Source: Elusimicrobiota bacterium (lineage in GTDB: Bacteria > Elusimicrobiota > Elusimicrobia > UBA1565 > JACRDR01). Taken from it: 36,291 nucleotides of DNA. Location of the stretch: the NCBI GenBank assembly GCA_016207565.1, contig JACQPK010000511.1, positions 1-36,291 of the forward strand. The letters are read 5' to 3'. Under the pieces are notes generated by a model. That model was not told where the DNA came from. It was given only the letters and a program-made list of their open reading frames with translations, and ran no database searches. Shown here piece after piece: positions 15,218 to 22,044 of this stretch; the first letter of the stretch is position 1, and each line of letters begins with the position of its first letter. A program made the translations under genes and the position numbers.

Positions 15218-16713
15218 TGGTCTCCATCATCGTCTTGGTCCGCAACCGCTGGGCGGACACCCGGCGCTGCCTCCGGTCCGTCCGGCGCCACACGCCCCAA
15301 GGAAGCTACGAGCTGCTGCTCTACGACAACCACTCCTCCGCGGGCGTCGCCCGAAGGCTCGAGCGCCTCGCCGCCGGCTGGCCGCAGGCGCGGCTCGTTC
15401 GCAACGACCGGAACCTGCACTTCGCGCTCGCGATCAACCGCGGCATGGAGTCCTCGAGGGGCTCTCACGTCGTCTGGCTCAACAACGACACCGTCGTGGG
15501 CCCCGGCTGGCTCGAGCGGCTACTCGAGACGGCCGACTCCGACGCGTCGATCGCCGCCGTCGGTCCGATGACCAACAACATGGCGCCGCCCGAGCAGCTC
15601 GCGGCGCCGTTCTCCACCACGCGCGCCCCGAGGCCCGAGGAGGTCCCGTTTTTGGGCGGGTTCTGCTTCCTGGTGAAGCGGCGGTGGGCCGAGCGGGCCG
15701 GGCGGCTCGACGAAAGGTTCGAGTGGGGCTGGGAGGACATCGACTACTGCATGCGCCTCCGCCACGCCGGAGGCCGCCTCGTCGTCGCCCGCAACGTCTT
15801 CGTGCGGCACGCCGGAAACCGGACCATCCGCACGCTGGGGAGCCCGCGGCGCCGCCGCATCGACCTCAAGAACCGGCGGCTCATCCTGCGGAAGTGGAAC
15901 ACGGACGAGCCGCTGCGGCCCGATCTCCACCGCCTGTTCCATCACCTGCTCGCGCCCTGGGAGCGACGGCCGGTGTCGGTGTCCGTGCTCGTTCCGTACC
16001 GCGGCGAGTGGGACGACCTGCGCACGTGCCTGAGCGCGATGCGCCGGGCGTCCAACTCCGTCGGCTACGAGGTCCTCGCGGTCGATGCCTCGGGCCGCGG
16101 CACGGGGCTTAGGCGCATCCGCGCGCTCGCGGAGCACTGGCCGGAGCTGAAGGCGCTGAGGTTCCCGGGCCGCCGCGTCCTGGGCGCGATCAACCTCGCG
16201 CTCCGCGAGGCGGCGAGCCCTTTCGTCGCCCTCGTCTCGCCGCAGGCTCGCCCGCCCTCGGGCTGGCTGGACGGGCTGCTGGCGGCCGCGCACACGTGGC
16301 CGGACGCCGGAGCGTTCGGCCCGATCTCGAACGGCCGGTTCCTCGGCGCACAGTTCGCGCGCCGCCGCCCGGCGGCTCCGCCGGGCGAGTGGCGCTTCCG
16401 CAGCGGCCGCTTCCGGAAGGCGCGTCTGCGGACCTCGGAGTTCCTGCGCGGGTTCTGCCTGCTGGTCCCGCGGGCGACCCTCGATCGGGTCGGCCGCTTC
16501 GACGACCGGCTCGACCTCGAGTCGGGGGTCTCGGACCTCTGCCTGCGGATCCGCCAGTCCGCGAGCCGCCTGGCGGTGGTCCCGCAGGTCTACGTGCCCC
16601 TGGCGGGAGTCCGCCGGAGCCCGAGCTGGCGGCGGGTGGTCGAGCGCTGGAACGGCTCAAAGGTCCTGTTCGACAAATGGGCAGGACACCCCCTCTTCCG
16701 CCCCCCGAAGTAA
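15217..16713 (+). CDS. Tandem GT2 glycosyltransferase, second domain degenerate
   Basis: 498-residue protein with two GT-A domains. The frame is open from 14974, but ATG 15217 (TGATG with the methyltransferase) gives the standard GT2 N-terminus (VSIIVLVRNR). Domain 1 (1-~245) has YELLLYDNHSS, VWLNNDTVVGPGWL (metal-binding motif NND) and the acceptor-side WGWEDIDYCMRLRHAGG, typical of rhamnosyltransferase-like GT2 proteins. Domain 2 (~253-498) keeps the fold pattern (VSVSVLVPYRG, EVLAVDASG, RGFCLLVPRATLDRVG). However, the metal motif is replaced by VALVSPQARPPSGW, and the ED pair becomes ESGVSDLCLRIR. It may be catalytically dead and act as a binding or scaffold module. The stop codon lies inside a palindrome. 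Confidence 0.85.
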   Translation: MVSIIVLVRNRWADTRRCLRSVRRHTPQGSYELLLYDNHSSAGVARRLERLAAGWPQARLVRNDRNLHFALAINRGMESSRGSHVVWLNNDTVVGPGWLERLLETADSDASIAAVGPMTNNMAPPEQLAAPFSTTRAPRPEEVPFLGGFCFLVKRRWAERAGRLDERFEWGWEDIDYCMRLRHAGGRLVVARNVFVRHAGNRTIRTLGSPRRRRIDLKNRRLILRKWNTDEPLRPDLHRLFHHLLAPWERRPVSVSVLVPYRGEWDDLRTCLSAMRRASNSVGYEVLAVDASGRGTGLRRIRALAEHWPELKALRFPGRRVLGAINLALREAASPFVALVSPQARPPSGWLDGLLAAAHTWPDAGAFGPISNGRFLGAQFARRRPAAPPGEWRFRSGRFRKARLRTSEFLRGFCLLVPRATLDRVGRFDDRLDLESGVSDLCLRIRQSASRLAVVPQVYVPLAGVRRSPSWRRVVERWNGSKVLFDKWAGHPLFRPPK

Positions 16714-16737
16714 AGTGGGGACAGTCCCCACTTTACT
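16709..16737. terminator. Perfect palindrome at convergent junction 1
   Basis: AGTAAAGTGGGGAC (16709-16722), one central base, then the exact inverse (16724-16737). It contains the stop codon of the plus-strand gene and ends three bases before the stop of the minus-strand gene. It is closely related to the palindrome at 18588-18626. A two-way terminator or REP-like repeat is the likely explanation. Confidence 0.6.
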
Positions 16738-16740
16738 AAC

Positions 16741-17787
16741 TCAACTTTCGATGCGGGAGGCGGCGAGCCGGGCTGCCGCCAGGGCGTAGCGGTCGAGCGA
16801 CGGCAGCGGCGGCAGCCGGCTGATCCGCGGGTACCGCCGCAGCAGGGCGTCGAGTGCGAGCGTCGCGCCCGGATCCGGCGCCCGGCCGTCGCGCTCGAAG
16901 CGCCGCGCCAACGAGCGCGCTCGCAGCGCCGCCCCGAACAACCGCCGCCGCGGGTCGATCGGCGGACTGAGATGGCCCGCCAGCCGCCGGAGCGAGGCGA
17001 AGGCCGGGTGAAAAGCCAGCTCGTGCCGGATCAGCAGATGATCGAGCACCTCGGCACGAAAGCGCCGCCGCTCGCGGTTCGCCCACGTCGCCGCGCGGCC
17101 GTGGACCCGGAACGACGCGAGGGTCTCCGGCACGTACACGAAGCCTCCGTTGGCGGCGAAGCGAGCGAGGAGCTCCCAGTCGCACAGGTTCACGAGCTCC
17201 TCGTTGAAGAGCCCCCAGCGCCGGAACGCGATCCGCTCGACCAGTACCGCGGTCGGCTCGCCGAGGCAGTTGTACCCCGGGCGCTCGAGGAGGACCCGCC
17301 CGAACTCGGCCGGGCCCACATAGCGCGCGCCCCGGAAACGCCGCTCGACCGAATGTTCGCGTAGATGCCTCCGGTAGATGGCCCGGATCGCCTCGCCCAC
17401 GCCGGGCTCGAAGAAGAACCGGCGCCGGCAGATCGCGAGCCCCACGCCGGGCCGCCGGGCGGCGAGCAGCCGGCCCAGGCACTCGGGCTCGAGCAGGTCG
17501 TCTTGGAACAGGAACTTGATCCAGGGCGCGCGGGCGAGGGCCACGCCGCGGTTCCAGTTGCCCACGAGCCCGAGCGGCCGGGCGTTGCGGCTGACGCGCA
17601 GCCGCGGGTCGCGCGCGGCGGCCCGGCGCGCGAGCTCCCAGGTCCCGTCCGTCGAGGCGTCGTCGTTCAGCACGACCTCGAAGGCCGTGAAGGTCTGCCG
17701 CCTGAGGCTCTCGAGGCACTCGCCGAGCCAGGCGGCGCCGTCGCGCGTCGGGATGACGACGCTGACGGCGGGGGGGATGGAGGGCAC
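16741..17787 (-). CDS. GT2 family glycosyltransferase
   Basis: 348-residue GT-A transferase starting at GTG. The nucleotide-binding face shows VSVVIPTRDGAAWL and EVVLNDDASTDGTW. The acceptor-loop metal site is KFLFQDDLLEPE (QDD in place of DxD). Late-domain elements include VLVERIAFRRWGLFNEEL and CDWELLARFA, the ED/CDW motif typical of this clan. The C-terminal ~110 residues are Arg-rich and helical. It is transcribed against its neighbours. Its GTG lies six bases from a TAAAAT hexamer in the 18-bp gap shared with the divergent GT2 gene. The sugar specificity is not predictable. Confidence 0.85.
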   Translation of the reverse strand: MPSIPPAVSVVIPTRDGAAWLGECLESLRRQTFTAFEVVLNDDASTDGTWELARRAAARDPRLRVSRNARPLGLVGNWNRGVALARAPWIKFLFQDDLLEPECLGRLLAARRPGVGLAICRRRFFFEPGVGEAIRAIYRRHLREHSVERRFRGARYVGPAEFGRVLLERPGYNCLGEPTAVLVERIAFRRWGLFNEELVNLCDWELLARFAANGGFVYVPETLASFRVHGRAATWANRERRRFRAEVLDHLLIRHELAFHPAFASLRRLAGHLSPPIDPRRRLFGAALRARSLARRFERDGRAPDPGATLALDALLRRYPRISRLPPLPSLDRYALAAARLAASRIES

Positions 17788-17793
17788 GGCCCG

Positions 17794-17799
17794 ATTTTA
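17794..17799 (-). promoter_or_regulatory. TAAAAT -10 box, six bases before GTG
   Basis: On the minus strand TAAAAT is followed by CGGGCC and then the GTG at 17787. The same TAAAATCGGG string precedes the tmk GTG at 33849, supporting a shared leaderless start layout. Confidence 0.5.
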
Positions 17800-17805
17800 C
17801 CTAAG

Positions 17806-18597
17806 ATGCCGGTGTTGAGGCCCGAGCTCAGCGTCATCGTCCCCGTCCGCGACCTGCCCGCGGCCACGCGCCGCTGCCTGGAGAGCGTGCGCCGCGAGAC
17901 CTCCCTGCCGTACGAGGTGCTCGTCGTCGACAACGGCTCCGCCGCGCCCACGCGCCGGCTCCTCGCGGGGCTGGCTCGGCGATGGCCCGCGCTCCGCGTC
18001 CTGCGCGAAGGCTTGAACGACGGCTTCGCCGCGTCCGTGAACCGCGGCATGCGCGCGGCCCGCGGCCGGGTCCTGGTGTGGCTGAACAACGACGCGGTCG
18101 TCACGCCCGAGTGGGACGCGAGGCTGGCCCGCTGCCTCGACTCCGACCCGGCCGCCGGAGCCGCCGGTCCCGTCACGAACGACCCCCGCTGCGGGGCCGG
18201 GCGCGCGGCCGGGCACCGCGTCCCCGAGCGCGAGCTTCCGCGATTCGCCCGCGCATGGTCTCGCCTCTACGACGGGCAGCGCGAAGAGGTCCGCCAGCTC
18301 ACGGGCTTCTGCCTGGCCCTCAAGCGCGAGGCCCTCGAGCGCGTCGGGCTCCTCGACGAGCGCTTCGCGTGGGGCGAGGAGGACGACGACTACTCGTTCC
18401 GCCTCCTGCAGGCCGGCTGGAAGCTGCTCTTGGCCCGCGACGTCTTCGTCCACCACGACGGGGGCGCGACCCGCTCGCGCCTTCCCCGCGGCGTCCGCGA
18501 GCGGCTGCGCCGCCGAAACGAGCGCCTGCTGTTCGACAAGTGGCTGACGAAGACGGCCGAGATCCGGCGCTACCTGAGAACCGGGTGGAGAAAGTAA
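17806..18597 (+). CDS. GT2 glycosyltransferase, rhamnosyltransferase-like
   Basis: 263-residue GT-A transferase similar in pattern to domain 1 of the tandem GT2 at 15217. It shows LSVIVPVRDLPAATRRCLESV, YEVLVVDNGSAAP, LNDGFAASVNRGMRAARG, VWLNNDAVVTPEW (NND metal site), LTGFCLALKREALERVGLLDERF and WGEEDDDYSFRLLQAGW. ATG 17806 is taken as start; GTG 17812 or TTG 17815 are also possible because TAAGAT at 17802-17807 could be a -10 box for a leaderless start. The last residues (RK-stop) are encoded by the arm of the 18588-18626 palindrome. The shared motifs suggest the gene and the tandem GT2 arose by duplication. Confidence 0.85.
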   Translation: MPVLRPELSVIVPVRDLPAATRRCLESVRRETSLPYEVLVVDNGSAAPTRRLLAGLARRWPALRVLREGLNDGFAASVNRGMRAARGRVLVWLNNDAVVTPEWDARLARCLDSDPAAGAAGPVTNDPRCGAGRAAGHRVPERELPRFARAWSRLYDGQREEVRQLTGFCLALKREALERVGLLDERFAWGEEDDDYSFRLLQAGWKLLLARDVFVHHDGGATRSRLPRGVRERLRRRNERLLFDKWLTKTAEIRRYLRTGWRK

Positions 18598-18626
18598 ATT
18601 GGGGACTGTCCCCAATTTACTTTCTC
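18588..18626. terminator. Perfect 39-bp palindrome at convergent junction 2
   Basis: GAGAAAGTAAATTGGGGAC (18588-18606), one central T, and its exact inverse (18608-18626). Both converging genes end inside the element: it provides the final Arg/Lys codons and TAA stop of the plus-strand gene and, symmetrically, of the minus-strand gene. The core GTAAA(T/G)TGGGGAC matches the palindrome at 16709. It looks like an inserted REP-like element now serving as a shared end. Confidence 0.65.
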
Positions 18627-19657
18627 AACAAGCGGCCGACGGCGGCGGCGAAGCGCGGGTAGGCGAACCGCGCGGCCGAGCGCCGCGCCGCGCGCGCGAG
18701 ACGAGCGAGCCGGGCGGGGTCGGCGGCCAGGCCTGCGGTGAGCTCCTCGAGCTCGGCCCACGAGCGGTAACGGTAGCCGTCCACGCCGTGGCGCACGAGC
18801 TCCCGGGGCCCGCCCGCGTCGTAGACGAGCGGCACCGCCCCCGCCGCCATCGCCTCGGCGACCGACGAGCCGAAATGCTCCCGAAGCCCCGGATGGGCGC
18901 TCGCCGGCACGCCGTAGCCCGCCGCGTGCCAAAATAGAGAGGCGCGCCCCAGTAGCCGCCGGAGCCCGGCGAAGGGCAGCCGCGAGAAGATCTCCACCGA
19001 CGGGCCCGCCGCGCGCCGCAGCCGGCGGAGCGCGGCCGCGGTGCCCGGCAGGGCCGCGAAAGCGAAACTCCAGGCGAGCCCGCCATCCGAGAGCCGCTCG
19101 AACGAGCGCAGGAGCTCCCGCTCCCGCTTGGGCACCGGGCGGGACTCGATCCGCCCCGCCGCCGCGATGAGCCGCGCCTTCGGCTCGGGCCTAAGCGCCG
19201 GATGGACCGGGCCGCACAGGATTTCCGCGCGGCGCCGCCACAGGCGGCGAAGCGCGTTCGCCGTGTAGCGCGAGTTCGCGAGCACGCGCCAGCCGTTGAG
19301 GTGGCGCGGCGCGGAGCGAGGCACGCAGTGCACCCAGAGCCAGCTCTCGCGCGCGAAGGCCGGCAGCCACGCGGACGGGGCGTTGTTGACGAAGAGATCG
19401 TAGCGGGCGCTCCGAACCGCGAGCGCCGAGCCGCCGCGCGCAAGGAGCGGGCGCGCGTCGACGACGCGGACCGCCGGGAGCTCGACGCCGAGCGCGCGCT
19501 CGAGCGCTCTCCGGGCGACCGGCGCGTCGGTCAGGAGGTCGACGCGGAACCCGCGGTCACCGAGGGCCCGCGCGAGCCATGCCGCGTAGCGCTCCTGTCC
19601 GCCGAGCCGGGCCAAGTCGAGGCAGAGGAGCCCGGCCCGCCTGGTATAATGCGCCAT
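18617..19657 (-). CDS. GT4 family glycosyltransferase
   Basis: 346-residue GT-B transferase. The N-terminal domain begins LLCLDLARLGGQERYAAWLARAL, a typical GT4 first helix region, followed by LWVHCVPRSAP and VLANSRYTANALRR. The C-terminal domain has EHFGSSVAEAMAAGAVPLVYDAGGPRELV, containing the E-x7-E-like donor-binding motif. It lacks a long variable insert, so it is slightly shorter than usual. Its ATG at 19655-19657 overlaps, head to head, the ATG of the next plus-strand gene (shared CATG). TACAAT at 19667-19672 (minus strand, inside the neighbour's coding region) may be its -10 box. Confidence 0.85.
   Translation of the reverse strand: MAHYTRRAGLLCLDLARLGGQERYAAWLARALGDRGFRVDLLTDAPVARRALERALGVELPAVRVVDARPLLARGGSALAVRSARYDLFVNNAPSAWLPAFARESWLWVHCVPRSAPRHLNGWRVLANSRYTANALRRLWRRRAEILCGPVHPALRPEPKARLIAAAGRIESRPVPKRERELLRSFERLSDGGLAWSFAFAALPGTAAALRRLRRAAGPSVEIFSRLPFAGLRRLLGRASLFWHAAGYGVPASAHPGLREHFGSSVAEAMAAGAVPLVYDAGGPRELVRHGVDGYRYRSWAELEELTAGLAADPARLARLARAARRSAARFAYPRFAAAVGRLLRK
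19645..19650 (+). promoter_or_regulatory. TATAAT -10 box, five bases before ATG
   Basis: TGGTATAAT is an extended -10 (TGn at 19642-19644) with only five bases before the ATG at 19656. It lies within the coding region of the divergent GT4 gene, so the two genes interleave promoters and coding sequence. Confidence 0.55.
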
Positions 19658-20504
19658 GCCTTCGGGATTGTACCTTTCCGTCGTGATCCCGTTCCGCGAC
19701 GAGGAGCGCTTCCTCGGCGACGCCCTTCGGTCCGTCGGCTCCCAGACGCTCGCCGGGTGGGAGGCGGTGCTGGTCGACGACGGCTCGACGGACGGCGGCG
19801 CGGAGCTCGCGCGCGGCTTCGTCCGCGACCATCCGGGCCGATCCAGGCTCCTGCGCCTGCCCCGGAGCGCCGGCGCCTTCGCGGCCCGCCTGCGCGGCGC
19901 CGCCCTCGCCCGCGCCGGCCTCGTCGCCTTCCTGGACGCCGACGACGTCTGGGACCCGGACTATCTCGCCGTCCACGCCGCCCGGCGGCGGGCGGCGCGC
20001 GGAGAGCTCGGCCTGAGCTACGGCCCCTGCCGGCTCGGCGCGAGCGGCGGGGCGCAGACCGTGCCCGCGCTGCGGCCGCGCGTGTTCGGGGCCGGCGAGC
20101 TCCTGCGGAACTTCCTGAGCAGCGGCTACGGCACGACGCCCTATCCGAGCGCGGTGATCCTGCCCCGAGCGCTCCTCCTCTCGTTGTCGCACCTCGCGGC
20201 CGACGCGGCGCGCCTCACCGTGTTCGAGGACCAGCTCCTGTTCTGGGGCGCCGCCGCGCGCCGGCCGACGCTCGTCCACGCCGACGCGCGCGTCGTCTAC
20301 CGGGGCTCGCGGGCGAAGTCGTTCCCGAAGGCGCGGGGAGCGGCACGGCTGCGTGAGGAGCGGGAGTTCCTACGCGCCGCCGCCCGAGACCTGGCTTCGG
20401 TCGATCCCGGCCACCCCCTCCTTGGGCCCGACGGCCTGCCCGCGCGCCTCGAAGGCGCGGCGTTCTTCCGCCGCCGGATACCGCCGGAGCTCGCCGCCCG
20501 ATGA
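19656..20504 (+). CDS. GT2 family glycosyltransferase
   Basis: 282-residue GT-A transferase. LSVVIPFRDEERFLGDALRSV and EAVLVDDGSTDGGAELARG give the nucleotide-binding strand pattern, and VAFLDADDVWDPDYL contains the DxD metal site (DADD). The later half has SYGTTPYPSAVILPR-like acceptor-side sequence (positions ~20120-20170) and FEDQLLFWGAAARR as the ED motif. The ATG-to-ATG head-on overlap with the minus-strand GT4 is unusual. The stop overlaps the next gene by four bases (ATGA), coupling it to the radical SAM/SPASM protein. Confidence 0.85.
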   Translation: MPSGLYLSVVIPFRDEERFLGDALRSVGSQTLAGWEAVLVDDGSTDGGAELARGFVRDHPGRSRLLRLPRSAGAFAARLRGAALARAGLVAFLDADDVWDPDYLAVHAARRRAARGELGLSYGPCRLGASGGAQTVPALRPRVFGAGELLRNFLSSGYGTTPYPSAVILPRALLLSLSHLAADAARLTVFEDQLLFWGAAARRPTLVHADARVVYRGSRAKSFPKARGAARLREEREFLRAAARDLASVDPGHPLLGPDGLPARLEGAAFFRRRIPPELAAR

Positions 20505-21514
20505 AAGCGCCGCCTCCCGAGGTCCGGTTCTGGATGGAGCTGCAGCTCAAGCCCGATCGCGTGCGGGCGCCGGTGCGATCCGCGATCCTCGAGCCGGGGG
20601 CGGTCTGCAACCTGCGTTGCCCCTTCTGCGCCACGGGCCGCGGCGAGCTCGAGCTCGACCGCGGGCTGCTCACGGCGGAGCGCGCCCGGCAGCTGCTCGA
20701 CGCGCTGGGCCCCAGGCTGTCGCGGGTCGTCTTCTACAACTGGGGCGAGCCGCTGCTGAACCCCGCGCTGCCCGAGCTGGTGGCGGAGGCCGCGCGGCGC
20801 GGCGCCGAGACCGAGATCAGCACGAGCCTGTCGGTGCCGGCGTTCGACCGCGCGTTCGCCGAGCGGCTCGTCCGCTCCGGACTCACGACGCTGTTCGCCT
20901 CGTGCGACGGCGCGACGCAGGCCGCCTACGCGCGCTACCGGGCGGGCGGGAGCCTCGCGCTCGTGCTGCGCAATCTGCGCCTGCTGCTCGACGTCCGCGC
21001 GCGCCTGCGCCTGAAGAATCCGCGCGTCGTCTGGCGCTTCCTCCTCCACCGCGGCAACGAGGCCGACGTCCCGAAAGCGCGGCGTCTCGCCGCCCGGCTC
21101 GGCGTGCCGATCGAGTTCCAAGAGCTCTGGACGCCCGCGTCCGCGAGCGCGCGCTGGGCTCCTTCGGCCCCGGCCGCGCGCGCCGCGGCGGCGGCGCCCG
21201 CGCTCATCGGGCGGCTGTGCCTGCAGGCGTGGGACGAGCCGGTCGTGCACGCGGACGGCTCGGTCTTCCCCTGCTGCTTGGTCTCCGACCGGCGCTGGAG
21301 CCTCGGCAACCTGCGCGAGGAGCCGTTTCAGGCGTTGTGGAACAAGCCGCTCGCGACGGCGATGCGGCGCTACTTGCGAACGGGCGAGCGGCCGCGCGTG
21401 GAGCTTCCCTGCTTCGGCTGCCCGAACGATCCCAACCGGAACGCCTCCCCCGCCGCGCAGCCGTCGAGCCACAACGAGCGGCAAAGACCCGCGCGGCGGA
21501 CCAGCGCCGCGTAG
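20501..21514 (+). CDS. Radical SAM/SPASM domain protein
   Basis: 337-residue radical SAM enzyme. Cluster motif C36-x3-C40-x2-C43 in AVCNLRCPFCATG; FYNWGEPLLNP is the glycine-rich GGEP-equivalent strand. The C-terminus carries SPASM-like cysteines (RLCLQAW, SVFPCCLVSD, LPCFGCPND) expected to hold auxiliary iron-sulfur clusters. SPASM proteins modify peptides or act in other group-transfer chemistry, and similar ones are common in surface-glycan loci. The last ~30 residues after the final CFGC are low complexity and arise from the antisense overlap (145 bp) with the PIG-L gene, so the C-terminus may be a late drift product. It is coupled to the preceding GT2 by ATGA. Confidence 0.8.
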   Translation: MKAPPPEVRFWMELQLKPDRVRAPVRSAILEPGAVCNLRCPFCATGRGELELDRGLLTAERARQLLDALGPRLSRVVFYNWGEPLLNPALPELVAEAARRGAETEISTSLSVPAFDRAFAERLVRSGLTTLFASCDGATQAAYARYRAGGSLALVLRNLRLLLDVRARLRLKNPRVVWRFLLHRGNEADVPKARRLAARLGVPIEFQELWTPASASARWAPSAPAARAAAAAPALIGRLCLQAWDEPVVHADGSVFPCCLVSDRRWSLGNLREEPFQALWNKPLATAMRRYLRTGERPRVELPCFGCPNDPNRNASPAAQPSSHNERQRPARRTSAA

Positions 21515-22044
21515 TCGGCCACGCGAAGCTGGGACCGGTACTCCCGCAGCGCCCGCAGCTTGTCTTCGAACGCCGCCGAGACGTCGGCGACCGCGTCGGG
21601 ACGCGGGAGGGACCCGATCTCGTAGCGCCAGGCCCGCGCCGCCGCGGGCACCGCGCGCGCCAACGCGCGATGATCGGCGTGAGGATCGTCCGCGGCGGGC
21701 GCGTAGACGACGGCCGGCCGCTCGCGCGCGAGCAGCTCGCGCACGCGCAGGGCGAGTCCGCGGGCCGAGGCCAGCCGCGCGTCCGGGCAGCCCCAGAACT
21801 CGAGCGCCCGCGCGCCGAGCACGGCGCAGGCTCGCCGCGCCTCGAGCCTCCGAATCGCCGCAAGCCGCCCGCCGGAGGGACCGCCGGGCGGCGCGCCCCG
21901 CTCGCCGTCGGTCGCGAACGCGACCACCACGCGGTCGCCGCGCCGCGCGTGCAGGCGCAGCACGCCGCCGCAGCCTATCGTCTCGTCGTCGGGATGCGGC
22001 GCGAGGACGACGACCGTCCCGCGCGGCGGGTTCCAGGAGATCAA
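21370..22044 (-). CDS. PIG-L family deacetylase
   Basis: 224-residue LmbE/PIG-L-type zinc amidohydrolase, a family that removes N-acetyl groups from GlcNAc-containing substrates. Key motifs are VVVLAPHPDDETIGCGG (HPDDE, with zinc ligands His and Asp) and DDPHADHRALARA (third ligand HxDH). It starts with TTG overlapping the upstream stop (TTGA) and is the last gene of the minus-strand exporter operon. Its 3' end overlaps the radical SAM/SPASM gene antisense for 145 bp; the final ~20 residues after the LWLDG region look extraneous. Deacetylation of an amino sugar in the polysaccharide is the likely role. Confidence 0.85.
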   Translation of the reverse strand: MISWNPPRGTVVVLAPHPDDETIGCGGVLRLHARRGDRVVVAFATDGERGAPPGGPSGGRLAAIRRLEARRACAVLGARALEFWGCPDARLASARGLALRVRELLARERPAVVYAPAADDPHADHRALARAVPAAARAWRYEIGSLPRPDAVADVSAAFEDKLRALREYRSQLRVADYAALVRRAGLCRSLWLDGCAAGEAFRLGSFGQPKQGSSTRGRSPVRK

